Position numbers and translations under genes: made by a program. From Jiangella mangrovi (GTDB lineage Bacteria; Actinomycetota; Actinomycetes; Jiangellales; Jiangellaceae), in assembly GCF_014204975.1 (NCBI RefSeq), contig NZ_JACHMM010000001.1:2542001-2606000 (forward strand): DNA of 64,000 bases. The letters are read 5' to 3'. This document shows, one piece after another, positions 7,386-15,606 of this stretch. The stretch's first letter is position 1, and each line of letters starts with the position of its first letter. The notes under the pieces were generated by a model. That model ran no database searches. It saw only the letters and a list, made by a program, of their open reading frames with translations, and was not told the DNA's origin.

Positions 7386-8190
7386 CGGCGAGGTCGACGA
7401 TCACGGCGAAGTGGTCGGACGGGTACAGGCCGTTGACCGGCTCGTCCACCACGGCCGTCCGCGTCACCTTGGGGACCGAGCCGCCGATCGACGGGCGGAA
7501 CATGACGTAGTCGATGCGGCGGTTGAGCTGCTTCACCGCGCCCAAGGGGGCGTCGGGATGGGCGGCACTCAAGGTGACGCCGTCGCCGTCGGCGCCGCCG
7601 GCCGTCCATGCGTCCGTCAGCGCGTCGCCGGAGGTGAGGGTCGCGATCTCCGGGGTGTCCGGTCCCGCGTTGAGGTCGCCGACCAGCAGCACCGGGAGGT
7701 CGCCGTCGCGGGCGCTGAGGTCGGTGACCAGCCGGGCCAGCTCGCGGGTCTGCGCCAGGTGGTCGTCCGCAAGGTGGGCGTGGTGCTCGGCGCAGGCGCA
7801 GACGACGTGCAGGACGCCGTCCGGATGCTCGACGGCGGCGACGAGGGCGACCGGGCGCTCGGCGCGGCTCGTCGGGAGCCGGTGCGTCCACGCGTGCCGG
7901 ATCGGCCAGCGGCTGAGGATCGCCAGGCCGAGGTCGACGCCGTCGTGGCCGGGCGCCTCGATCGGGTCGGGGAGCGACGGTCCGCCGTAGACGGAGTGCA
8001 GCCCGAGCGGCGCCGCGAGCACCGCCGCCTGCGACGCCTCGCGGACGGACCACGACTCCTGCAGGCCGACGATGTCCGGCTGGTGCGCCGCGAGCGTCGC
8101 GGCGATGCCGATCTGCCGCTCCCGCCACCGCTCGCCGAAGCGCCACCACACGTTCCAGGTCATCACGCGCACCGTGCCCGAACCACTCAT
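7381..8190 (-). CDS. Endonuclease/exonuclease/phosphatase family protein
   Basis: 269 residues of the DNase I-like EEP fold. Family motifs are in order: RVMTWNVWWRFG (N-terminal Asn of the metal site), VGLQESW (metal-binding Glu), LLVGDLNAGPD (GDxN), and a C-terminal SDHFAVIVDL (catalytic Asp-His). No signal peptide or membrane segment, so it is probably cytosolic. The family includes nucleases, phosphodiesterases and lipid phosphatases; the substrate is undetermined. The stop codon lies within the CRP-like palindrome ahead of the epimerase operon. Confidence 0.88.
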   Translation of the reverse strand: MSGSGTVRVMTWNVWWRFGERWRERQIGIAATLAAHQPDIVGLQESWSVREASQAAVLAAPLGLHSVYGGPSLPDPIEAPGHDGVDLGLAILSRWPIRHAWTHRLPTSRAERPVALVAAVEHPDGVLHVVCACAEHHAHLADDHLAQTRELARLVTDLSARDGDLPVLLVGDLNAGPDTPEIATLTSGDALTDAWTAGGADGDGVTLSAAHPDAPLGAVKQLNRRIDYVMFRPSIGGSVPKVTRTAVVDEPVNGLYPSDHFAVIVDLAV

Positions 8191-8214
8191 GGTGGAGGCG
8201 TACCCGCGCGGCCC

Positions 8215-8862
8215 TCAGTCAGTCAGGGCACGCACCGACGGCGGGACGGCGATGCCGTCGCGCAGGTCGGGGGCGGGGACGGGGTCGCCGTAGCCGCTGC
8301 GCAGCGGCACGATGCCCGCCCAGGCCGGGCCGTCGACGTCCTCGGGGAGGTCGTCGGGCCAGCGCTCGGACACCTTGAGCGACCACTCGTCGATGGGCAT
8401 GGCGCAGATCAGCGTGGCGGCGAGCTCACGCTTGGTCGGGCGGCGCAGCTCGCCGGTGCGGCCGGGCAGGATGCGGTCGACCAGCACGTCGAGCGCCCGC
8501 TCCTTGTCGTCGCCGGCGAGGGCGGCGAACCGGCCGAACAGCACGGCGCTGCGATAGTGGAACGACGACTCGAAGGACGCCCGCGCCACGACGACGGCGT
8601 CGAGTGCGGTGACCGTGACGCTGGCGGTCGTGCCGGTGGCGAGCGTCCGCAGCCACGACGACCCCGTCGACCCGTGCACGAGCAGGCGGTCGCCGTCGCG
8701 GGCCACGGCGGTCGGGAAGGCGACCGGATGCCCGTCGACCACCACTGCAACGTGCCCCAGCAGGACGTCGTCGAGCAGGGCGTGCAGGGCGGCGAGCTCG
8801 GTGACGGCCTTGTCGCCCATGCGGGTCAGCCGGGTGGGTGCGGAGGTCTGGTTCGTCGCCAT
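8215..8862 (-). CDS. Pyridoxamine 5'-phosphate oxidase-family (split-barrel flavin-binding) protein
   Basis: 215 residues resembling the NimA/FMN-binding split-barrel group. The N-terminus (LTRMGDKAVTELAALHALLDDVLLGHV), the central PVAFPTAVARDGDRLLVHGSTGSSWLRTLATG and the segment SFHYRSAVLFGRF match the usual FMN phosphate-site strands. Such proteins reduce small molecules or bind flavin/F420. It is monocistronic or follows the divergent SET gene's promoter region. The ATG at 8862 gives the normal family length. Confidence 0.8.
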   Translation of the reverse strand: MATNQTSAPTRLTRMGDKAVTELAALHALLDDVLLGHVAVVVDGHPVAFPTAVARDGDRLLVHGSTGSSWLRTLATGTTASVTVTALDAVVVARASFESSFHYRSAVLFGRFAALAGDDKERALDVLVDRILPGRTGELRRPTKRELAATLICAMPIDEWSLKVSERWPDDLPEDVDGPAWAGIVPLRSGYGDPVPAPDLRDGIAVPPSVRALTD

Positions 8863-8981
8863 CGTCGCATTCTGCCCTGCCGGCTGATTCGGTACCGGGC
8901 CCAGAAACGCCGAATGCCTCCCGGGTCGGATCGAGCCCGAGCCGGAAGGCGTGCCGTACTCGATCATGATAGCGCTCCGGC

Positions 8982-9530
8982 GTGTGCGACGGTAGACCCG
9001 TGCCGTCGACGTCGCCGCCTGTTCCCGGTCCGGACACCTGGCTGAACCCGTCCGTCGAACCACGGCGCTCGCCGATCCACGGCACCGGCCTGTTCGCCCG
9101 CACCGACCTGCCCGCCGGCCTGACGGTGTCGCGGCTGGGCGGCCGCCTGGTCACCGACGCCGAGCTGCAGGCCCTCTTCGACGATCCCGCGGTCGGCTAC
9201 GTCGACACCGTCTCCGTCTACGAGGACTCCAACCTGGTGCTGCCCGCCGACGCCGCCGGTGAGGGCTGCAACCACGGCTGCGACCCGGACTTGTGGTGGG
9301 CCGACCCGTTCGAGCTGCGGACCCGCCGCCCCGTGCTCGCCGGTGCCGAACTGACCCTCGACTACGGCACCATCACCGACGACCCCGGCTTCCGGCTGGT
9401 CTGCCGGTGCGGGTCGCCCGGCTGCCGCGGCGTCGTGACGGGCGTCGACTGGCGCCGCTCTGAGCTGCACGAACGCTATGGCGACCACTGGGTCCCCGTG
9501 CTCCGCGACCGCATCGCGGGAACGATGTGA
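8982..9530 (+). CDS. SET domain-containing protein (putative lysine methyltransferase)
   Basis: 182 residues made almost entirely of a SET domain: RSPIHGTGLFARTDLPAG at the start, CNHGCDPDLWW (the NHxCxPN knot variant), AELTLDYG (SAM/active-site tyrosine), and a post-SET cysteine cluster CRCGSPGC. In eukaryotes this fold methylates protein lysines; bacterial copies are scattered and their targets mostly unknown. The start is uncertain: GTG at 8982 or GTG at 9000. It is convergent with idi, and a hairpin lies between them. Confidence 0.82.
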   Translation: MCDGRPVPSTSPPVPGPDTWLNPSVEPRRSPIHGTGLFARTDLPAGLTVSRLGGRLVTDAELQALFDDPAVGYVDTVSVYEDSNLVLPADAAGEGCNHGCDPDLWWADPFELRTRRPVLAGAELTLDYGTITDDPGFRLVCRCGSPGCRGVVTGVDWRRSELHERYGDHWVPVLRDRIAGTM

Positions 9531-9548
9531 GGTCGCTGCGCCGACTGG

Positions 9549-9606
9549 GTGGCACAGGTGTCGCCAGGACGACAGTGATGCCACCCGGTTCCCGCACCTG
9601 TGCCAC
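9549..9606. terminator. Bidirectional terminator-like hairpin between SET gene and idi
   Basis: GTGGCACAGGTG (9549-9560) pairs perfectly with CACCTGTGCCAC (9595-9606) around a 34-base loop, between convergent genes. No T tract follows. Confidence 0.55.
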
Positions 9607-9626
9607 ACGGTTGCCGGGCAGGCGAC

Positions 9627-10229
9627 CTACCCGACGGGGTCGAGGACGGCGGGCGGGAGGTCGGCGGGATCGCCGGTGGGCCAGAAGAGCGGGTCGGACG
9701 GGAACCGAGCCAGTTCGGCCACCTGCAGGGCGCACCAGGGCGACACCTCGCGCCGTCCGGACAGGACGTCGTCGCGGAACATGCGCCAGGGGATCCACTC
9801 GAAGCCGCTGACCTCGGAGGCGTGTGGCTCGGGCGGATCGGCGGTCGAGGCGGCGAAGACGGGGCAGACCTCGTTCTCGACGACGCCGTTGGGCATGACG
9901 GCGCGGTAGCGGAACGCGGGCAGGACGGGGCGCAGGTCGCCGAGGCGAATGGTGAGCTCGTCGGCCGCACGGCGCGCGATGGCCGTGTACACGTCTTCGC
10001 CGGGCGCCGGATGCCCGCAGAAGGAGTTGGTCCACACATCCGGCCAGGTCGTCTTGGCCGAGGCGCGCTTGGTGACGAGCAGCGAGCCGGCCGCGTCGAA
10101 CACGTAGCAGGAGAACGCGAGATGCAGCGGCGTCGCCTGGTGGTGCACCTCGCTCTTCAGCGCGGTCCCCACGGCCGCACCGGCGGGGTCGAGCAGCACC
10201 ACCCGTTCGCCGACCAGCGTCGGAGTCAT
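9627..10229 (-). CDS. idi: Isopentenyl-diphosphate delta-isomerase, type 1
   Basis: 200 residues with a Nudix-like fold. It interconverts isopentenyl and dimethylallyl diphosphate, the starter step for polyprenols, menaquinone side chains and terpenoids. Catalytic Cys71 is in WTNSFCGHP and the acidic pair is in VVENEVCPVF; metal-ligand histidines are in EVHHQATPLHLAF. Length and motifs fit the E. coli type-1 enzyme. The ATG at 10229 has GGGAGGACGCG before it. No other isoprenoid gene is adjacent. Confidence 0.95.
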   Translation of the reverse strand: MTPTLVGERVVLLDPAGAAVGTALKSEVHHQATPLHLAFSCYVFDAAGSLLVTKRASAKTTWPDVWTNSFCGHPAPGEDVYTAIARRAADELTIRLGDLRPVLPAFRYRAVMPNGVVENEVCPVFAASTADPPEPHASEVSGFEWIPWRMFRDDVLSGRREVSPWCALQVAELARFPSDPLFWPTGDPADLPPAVLDPVG

Positions 10230-10402
10230 CGCGTCCTCCCTCCACACGAGTTTCGCAGAGCGCCGTCGAAAGATCGTCCGTGCAGCATCCCGTACCCGCC
10301 CCGTCCACGGCAATCCCCGTCACACGCGGTTTCACACGCCGCTGCCGGATCGTCCTTGATCGCAAGCGACACACATCCGAGAAACCGGGGGAGAACACCA
10401 CC

Positions 10403-10798
10403 GTGAGCACACCACAGCCGTCCGTCCTGGACCTCGTGGCCGACGCCAAGAGCCGCATCCGCAACCTGACCACCGACGAGGTGGCGCAGCAGATCGCGAC
10501 CGGCGGCGTCACGCTGATCGACATCCGCGAGCCGGAGGAGGTCAGCCGCGACGGCGTCATCGAGGGGGCGGTGCACGCGCCGCGCGGGATGATCGAGTTC
10601 TACGCGGACCCGGCCAGCCCGTATCACCGCGCCGAGTTCAGCCCGGCCGGCCAGACGATCCTGTACTGCGCGTCGGGCGGCCGGTCGGCGCTGGCGACGC
10701 GGGCGCTGCAGGACCTGGGGTACACCGACGTCGCGCATCTGGACGGCGGTCTGAAGGCGTGGACGGCCGACGGCCGGCCGGTCACCGCGCGCGACTGA
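10403..10798 (+). CDS. Rhodanese-like domain protein (sulfurtransferase)
   Basis: 131-residue single-domain rhodanese. The active-site loop is YCASGGRSALAT with Cys89, the persulfide-carrying residue, and the CH2A-type motif LIDIREPEEV is present. Such proteins move sulfane sulfur for thiosulfate or cyanide detoxification or cofactor biosynthesis. GTG at 10403 is preceded by GGGGGAGAA. No signal peptide, so cytosolic. A strong GC hairpin follows the stop. Confidence 0.9.
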   Translation: MSTPQPSVLDLVADAKSRIRNLTTDEVAQQIATGGVTLIDIREPEEVSRDGVIEGAVHAPRGMIEFYADPASPYHRAEFSPAGQTILYCASGGRSALATRALQDLGYTDVAHLDGGLKAWTADGRPVTARD

Positions 10799-10804
10799 CC
10801 TGGA

Positions 10805-10840
10805 ATCGGCGGGCCGCGAACCGTTCCGCGGCCCGCCGAT
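10805..10840 (+). terminator. GC-rich hairpin terminator after the rhodanese gene
   Basis: ATCGGCGGGCCGCG (10805-10818) pairs perfectly with 10827-10840 around an 8-base loop. It starts 6 bases after the stop codon. The 14-pair GC stem lacks a U tail, as usual in high-GC actinobacteria. Confidence 0.75.
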
Positions 10841-10875
10841 CGGAGTGACAATCGACCCAGGCGAGGGGGGTGCGC

Positions 10876-12693
10876 ATGGGGACGATCCGACTGCTGGGGC
10901 CGCCGGTCATCGAGCACGACGGCGGCCCGATCCGCCCGCCGCGGGGGCGCAAGGCCTGGGCGTTGCTGGCGTACGTGCTGCTCGCCGACCGGCCGCCGAG
11001 CCGGCAGCGGCTCGCCGAGCTGTTCTTCGCCGACGCGGAGGACCCGCTCGGCGCGCTGCGCTGGACGCTGGCGGAGCTGCGCCGCACGCTCGGGCGGCCC
11101 GACGTGTTCACCGGCGACCCGGTCACGGGTGGCGTGCCGGGCGAGGCGATCGACGTGCGGCTGCTGACCGACGAGCTGGCCGACCCGGCGCCGCTGCTGG
11201 AGGCCCGCGGTGAGCTGCTCGAGGGCGTGTACCTGGCCGCGTGCCCGGAGGTGGAGTCGTGGCTCGCGGTCGAGCGGCACCGCGTGTCGGCCCGGCTCGA
11301 GACGCGGCTGCGCCAGGCGGCCGTCTCGCTGCTCGCCACGGGCCGCGCCGCTGACGCCGTCCCGTACGCGGCCCGGGTGGTGGCGGTGAACCCGCTCGAA
11401 GAGGGCAACCACGAGCTGCTGGTCCGCAGCCTGGCCATGGCCGGTGACCGGACGGCGGCCATGCGGCAGGTGGCGGCCGGGAAGGACGTGCTCATGCGCG
11501 AGCTCGGCGTCGAGGCGTCGGCGGCCCTGACGGAGGCCGCTTCAGTGGCGACGGACTCCGCGAAGACGCCGCCGTTGAGCGGACGCGCGGCGGCGCTGAG
11601 CCAGCTCGACGCGGGCCGGGCGGCCATCGTCGCCGGCGCCGTCGACCCCGGCATCCAGTGCCTGCGCCGCGCGGTCGCCGAGGCGGCCCGCTGCCGCGAC
11701 CAGCAGTTGCAGGCCCGGACTCTGACGGCGCTCGGCGCGGCCCTGGTGCACGCCGTCCGCGGCCGCGACGAGGAGGGCGCGCTCGTCCTGCAGGAAGCCC
11801 TCAGGTTCGCCACGGCGGCGGGTGATCGCGCCACTCTCGTCACCTGCCACCGCGAGCTGGGCTTCGTCGAGGTGCAGGCCGGCCGCCGGGCCGCGGCGCG
11901 GACCTGGCTGAGCCGGGCGCAGGAGCTGGCAGAGACCGACGCCGAGCTGGCCGGGATCCTCGGCGTGCGCGGGCAGAACGCCTCCGACGAGGCCGACTAC
12001 ATCGCGGCGCTGGTGTTCCTCGGCGAGTCCATCGACCGAGCCCGCTCGTCCGGCGACGACCGGCAGGAGGCGTGGTCGCAGTCGATCCTCGCCCGCGCGC
12101 ACCTGCTGCGCGACGAGCGGCACCAGGCGACCATGGCCGCCGACCGGTCGCTGCAACTGGCGCACGAGCAGCGCTGGATGGCGTTCCTGCCCTGGCCGCA
12201 GGCGCTGCGCGGCGAGGTCGACCTGCGCAACGGCGACCTCGGCGCGGCCGCCGACGCGTTCGAGCAGTCCTGGGTGCTCGGCTGCCAGGTCGGCGACCCG
12301 TGCTGGGAGGGGTTCGCCGCCCGCGGGCTGGGCCTGCTCAACGCCGGGCGCGGCGACCAGCACGCGGCGACGGAGTGGCTGACCGAGGCCACGGTGCGCT
12401 GCAACCGCGTGACCGACCGCTACCACTGGATGCAGGGACACGTCCTCGACACCGCCATCGGCACCGCCCTCGACCGCGGCGACGAGGAGAGCGCCCGGCC
12501 ACTGGTGGCCACGCTCGGCGCGCTGGCCGCCCGCGGCGAGATGCGCGAGCTCGTCGTCCGCTCGCAGCTGCACCGGCACCGACTCGGCGACGGCGGCGCG
12601 CTGGGGACGGCGCGCGTGCTCGCCGCCGACATCGACAATCCCGTCCTGACCGCGCTGCTCGACGAACCCGACCGACCGAAGGTGGCCCGATGA
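10876..12693 (+). CDS. BTAD/SARP-like transcriptional regulator with C-terminal TPR repeats
   Basis: 605 residues. The N-terminal winged-helix segment (IRLLGPPVIEHDGG, GRKAWALLAYVLL, RQRLAELFFADAEDPLGALRWTLAELRRTLG) and the following bacterial transcriptional activator domain (to about residue 230) match SARP/EmbR-type activators. The rest is helical TPR-like repeats (about 240-600) that probably sense a partner or ligand. There is no NTPase domain. It overlaps the AhpD-like gene by four bases (ATGA), so it probably controls that gene and itself. ATG at 10876 is preferred; a GTG lies 6 bases upstream. Confidence 0.85.
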   Translation: MGTIRLLGPPVIEHDGGPIRPPRGRKAWALLAYVLLADRPPSRQRLAELFFADAEDPLGALRWTLAELRRTLGRPDVFTGDPVTGGVPGEAIDVRLLTDELADPAPLLEARGELLEGVYLAACPEVESWLAVERHRVSARLETRLRQAAVSLLATGRAADAVPYAARVVAVNPLEEGNHELLVRSLAMAGDRTAAMRQVAAGKDVLMRELGVEASAALTEAASVATDSAKTPPLSGRAAALSQLDAGRAAIVAGAVDPGIQCLRRAVAEAARCRDQQLQARTLTALGAALVHAVRGRDEEGALVLQEALRFATAAGDRATLVTCHRELGFVEVQAGRRAAARTWLSRAQELAETDAELAGILGVRGQNASDEADYIAALVFLGESIDRARSSGDDRQEAWSQSILARAHLLRDERHQATMAADRSLQLAHEQRWMAFLPWPQALRGEVDLRNGDLGAAADAFEQSWVLGCQVGDPCWEGFAARGLGLLNAGRGDQHAATEWLTEATVRCNRVTDRYHWMQGHVLDTAIGTALDRGDEESARPLVATLGALAARGEMRELVVRSQLHRHRLGDGGALGTARVLAADIDNPVLTALLDEPDRPKVAR

Positions 12694-13310
12694 CCCGCCC
12701 GCACCTCCTCGGCGACGCCCCGGACTCGCCCGGCGCGCAGGAGATCTACGAGCACGACCTCACCGACGACGGCTACGTCATGAACGTCACGCGGCTGTGG
12801 GCGCATGATCCGGAGGCGCACCAGAAGCTGTTCGACCTCATCACGTACGTGTGGGAGAGCCAGGGCATGACCATCCGCCAGCGTGGCATCCTCGTGGGCG
12901 CCGTCGCCTCCTCCCTGGGCGACTCGCCCTGCTCGCTGGTCTGGGGTTCCAAGCTGGCGGGCGAGGCCGATGCGGCGACGGCGGCAGCGGTCCTGACCGG
13001 CCGCGACGACGGCCTGACGGCGAAGGAACGGGCCATGGCGGCGTGGGCGCGCAAGGTGGTCCGTGACCCGAACGGCACCACCGAGCGCGACGTCCAGGAC
13101 CTGCGCGACGCCGGCTGGAGCGACGGCGAGATCTTCGGCCTGACGGTGTTCAGCGCGCTCCGGGTGGCGTTCTCGACGGTGAACGACGCGCTCGGCGCCC
13201 GGCCGGACGCGCAGCTCCTCGACAGCGCCCCGCAGGCCGTGCTCGACGCCGTCGACTACGGCCGGCCCATCGCGGACCGGCCGGTCGAGGACACCGTCAG
13301 GGCAGGGTGA
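12690..13310 (+). CDS. Carboxymuconolactone decarboxylase/AhpD-like family protein lacking the CxxC pair
   Basis: 206 residues with the AhpD/CMD helical core and the downstream pattern LTAKERAMAAWARKVVRDPNGTTERDVQDLRDAGWSDGEI, as in peroxidase-related CMD proteins. The usual CxxC...H redox motif is degenerate: the matching stretch is SPCSLVWGSKLAG, with one cysteine only and Lys near the His position. It is therefore unlikely to be a standard alkylhydroperoxidase. It is translationally coupled to the BTAD regulator upstream and its 3' end overlaps the convergent DyP gene by 14 bases. Confidence 0.75.
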   Translation: MTRPHLLGDAPDSPGAQEIYEHDLTDDGYVMNVTRLWAHDPEAHQKLFDLITYVWESQGMTIRQRGILVGAVASSLGDSPCSLVWGSKLAGEADAATAAAVLTGRDDGLTAKERAMAAWARKVVRDPNGTTERDVQDLRDAGWSDGEIFGLTVFSALRVAFSTVNDALGARPDAQLLDSAPQAVLDAVDYGRPIADRPVEDTVRAG

Positions 13311-14559
13311 CACCGAGCGGCCGGCCGGCGTCGAAGCCGGGCAGGATCAGGAAGGTCGCGCTGCCGGTGGGCGTGACGTACTGACCGAGGTCGTCGACCT
13401 CGTCGAGGCGGAACTGGGTCTGGACGAACGTGCGCAGGTCGCGCTGGAAGCAGACGAACAGCAGGCCGTGGTCGTCGCCGCCGTCGTCGAAGGCGTAGCC
13501 GCGGCGCAGCATGAGCGCGCTGCCGGTGACCGACGGGTGCGCGGCCCGTACGTGCGACCGCGCGGGCGTGACGTACTGGCCGTCGGGGGTCTTGGCGAGC
13601 AGGTCGACCTCGCCGGTGGGGCCGCCGCCTGACAGTGGGGTGCCGTCGGTCCGACGGCGCCCGATGACGGCCTCCTGGTGGTCGACCGGCTCGGCGGTGA
13701 AGCCCGCGACGTCGAGGCGGAGCCGGCGCACGACGCAGATGCTGCCGCCCGCGAACGGCCCGTCGGCGATCCAGACGTGCTCGTCCTGCTCCGCGGCGTC
13801 GTGCGGGACGATGACGCCGTCGTGGAACCCCAGCGGGTTGCGGGCGATGGTGCCGGTGCCCGGCGCCCGGAAGCCGCGCTGCGACCAGCGGACGACGGCG
13901 TCGGGTGCGGCCCGCGCGGTGAGCCAGGTCGCCGCGCGGTGCACGTCGTTGGGGTCCGAGCCGTGGACGGCGATCAGCAGGTCGCCGCCGGTGCGCTCGG
14001 GCGTGACGGCGGCGTCCTTCGCGAACGCCGGGAGCGGCGCGGCGCCCGGCAGTCCGGGCCCGAAGGCCGCGACGACCCGCGGCCCGAGCCCGACGGTCGC
14101 GGTGAGGTCGCCCGGCCCGTCGAGCAGCCCGGCCTCGGTGGCCCGCTCGCCGGTGAGGTCGAGGATCGCGGTGCCGAGCCGCCGGCACAGGGCCCGGACG
14201 GCGTCGCGAGAGGCCGCCGTCGCGGCGGGCGCCGTCACCAGGTCGAGCACGATGAGCAGCCCATGCGGCTGCGGGGTGTCCGGCCGGACGATGCCGGCCT
14301 GGTGCGGGCCGGTGGCGTCGACGGTGTCGGGTCGCGACGGGGTGGCCGACGGCGTGGGGACGGCAGTCCTCGGCGACGCGGCCAGCCGGCTGGTGTGGGT
14401 GTCGTCGGCCGTCGCGCGCCCGGCCGCCAGCCCGGCGGCGCCCGCGAAGCCCGCCGCGGCGCCGGCGGCGGCCAGCCCGCGCAGCAGGTCGCGCCGGCGG
14501 GTACCCCCCGGCTTGGGGACGGTGTCCTCGTCCGGCACGCGGCCCTCGTCGTCGGTCAT
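13297..14559 (-). CDS. DyP-type heme peroxidase, Tat-exported (EfeB-like)
   Basis: 420 residues. A twin-arginine signal (TRRRDLLRGLAAAGAAAGF, about residues 20-50) precedes two ferredoxin-like halves. DyP hallmarks are the GFHDG motif (GXXDG family, near residue 243), the proximal-heme histidine in RSHVRAAHP (near 335), and FVCFQRDLRTFVQTQ. It uses peroxide to oxidise dyes or lignin-like phenols; EfeB relatives take iron from heme. No EfeU or EfeO gene is adjacent. Its start overlaps the lipoprotein stop by one base (TGATG), so the two are translated together. Confidence 0.92.
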   Translation of the reverse strand: MTDDEGRVPDEDTVPKPGGTRRRDLLRGLAAAGAAAGFAGAAGLAAGRATADDTHTSRLAASPRTAVPTPSATPSRPDTVDATGPHQAGIVRPDTPQPHGLLIVLDLVTAPAATAASRDAVRALCRRLGTAILDLTGERATEAGLLDGPGDLTATVGLGPRVVAAFGPGLPGAAPLPAFAKDAAVTPERTGGDLLIAVHGSDPNDVHRAATWLTARAAPDAVVRWSQRGFRAPGTGTIARNPLGFHDGVIVPHDAAEQDEHVWIADGPFAGGSICVVRRLRLDVAGFTAEPVDHQEAVIGRRRTDGTPLSGGGPTGEVDLLAKTPDGQYVTPARSHVRAAHPSVTGSALMLRRGYAFDDGGDDHGLLFVCFQRDLRTFVQTQFRLDEVDDLGQYVTPTGSATFLILPGFDAGRPLGVTLP

Positions 14560-15410
14560 CAGCCGCTCGCCGTCGTCTCGAGGAACATGCCGGCGAAGTC
14601 CACGTCCGGCGCGTCGGAGAAGTCGACCGCGGTCCAGTCACCGCCGCCGCCCAGCCGCGCCTCGAGCCGCTGCAGCCGGCTCTCGTCGTCGACCCAGTAG
14701 CGCACGCTCGCGTCGCTGCCGTCGGGCGCCGTGGTGGCGGTCGCGGGGTCGTAGGCGCGGTCGGCGGTCGGGCCCGCCACGACGTCGACGGCGACGCCAC
14801 TGACCTCGTCGGAGCGCAGCCACCGCGCGTCGGTCTGCTGCAGCAGCAGCGGGTTGTCGGGCCGGTCGCTGGCGGCGTTGAAGATCAGTGCGAGCACCGC
14901 GTGCAGCCGCGACCGGTCCGGCGCCAGCGCCGCCGTGGTCCAGGCGGCGTCGTCGGGCGGAGGCAGTGGCGGTCCGCTGTCCGCGCCGGGACCCACGGGC
15001 TCGTGCGACGTGATGCCGGAGAGCGTCCACGCGACCAGCAGCGGGTCGCCGCCGTCCTCGCTGACGTGGGCATAGCCGACGTGCGCGGCGAAGTCGGCCC
15101 AGCCATCGACGGCCAGCGTGCGGCCGCCGTCGACCACCTCGAAACGGAGCGCGCGGACGCCGTCGGTGTAGTTCGTGTAGCGCATCATCGACAGCCGCTG
15201 CGCCTCGTCGCCGCTGAGCGGCCGCGGCCCCTCGTCCGGCGTGGCGGCCGCGGCAGACCCCGTCGCCGACGACGCCGGCGCATCGTCACCGGAGCATCCG
15301 GCGCCAGCGATGAGTGCAATGACGACCAATGTCGCAAACCGCCCGAAACAGCGCCCGGGTCGATGAGCGGAGCGGTGGCCGGACGAGGTCATGCGCATGA
15401 GTGTAAGCAT
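14559..15410 (-). CDS. Lipoprotein of unknown function, coupled to the DyP peroxidase
   Basis: 283 residues with a lipoprotein signal: a basic lead, hydrophobic FATLVVIALIAGAG, then Cys39 at the lipobox, followed by a Ser/Ala/Asp linker. The body (from about residue 70) begins RLSMMRYTNYTDGVRALRFEVVDGG and resembles actinobacterial LppX/LprG-like beta-rich lipoproteins only loosely; I do not recognise a domain. Being directly upstream and overlapping the DyP gene, it may be an extracytoplasmic partner or heme/lipid carrier. Starts at 15410, 15398 and 15392 are all possible. Confidence 0.7.
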   Translation of the reverse strand: MLTLMRMTSSGHRSAHRPGRCFGRFATLVVIALIAGAGCSGDDAPASSATGSAAAATPDEGPRPLSGDEAQRLSMMRYTNYTDGVRALRFEVVDGGRTLAVDGWADFAAHVGYAHVSEDGGDPLLVAWTLSGITSHEPVGPGADSGPPLPPPDDAAWTTAALAPDRSRLHAVLALIFNAASDRPDNPLLLQQTDARWLRSDEVSGVAVDVVAGPTADRAYDPATATTAPDGSDASVRYWVDDESRLQRLEARLGGGGDWTAVDFSDAPDVDFAGMFLETTASG

Positions 15411-15469
15411 GAACACTGTGCCCTCACCAGGCAATTCGGACGTCATGCATACCTTGGCGATTCTCAAAC

Positions 15470-15485
15470 TGTGATCTGTATCACA
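15470..15485. promoter_or_regulatory. Perfect CRP/GlxR-type site (TGTGA-N6-TCACA)
   Basis: TGTGATCTGTATCACA at 15470-15485 matches the CRP-family consensus at all ten fixed positions. It lies in the divergent region, 60 bases from the lipoprotein ATG and about 122 bases before the surface protein GTG, so it could govern either promoter. Actinobacterial CRP/GlxR proteins respond to cAMP. Confidence 0.6.
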
Positions 15486-15606
15486 CAGCGTGCTGAACGG
15501 CGTGTGAGCCGACTCTTGATGGTCAGCGCCGTCGTGTACCCCCGCACGGGATCGCGGCGTCGCGGGATGTGCAACCGCAGCTGTACGACAGTGACGGAGG
15601 ACCCCC

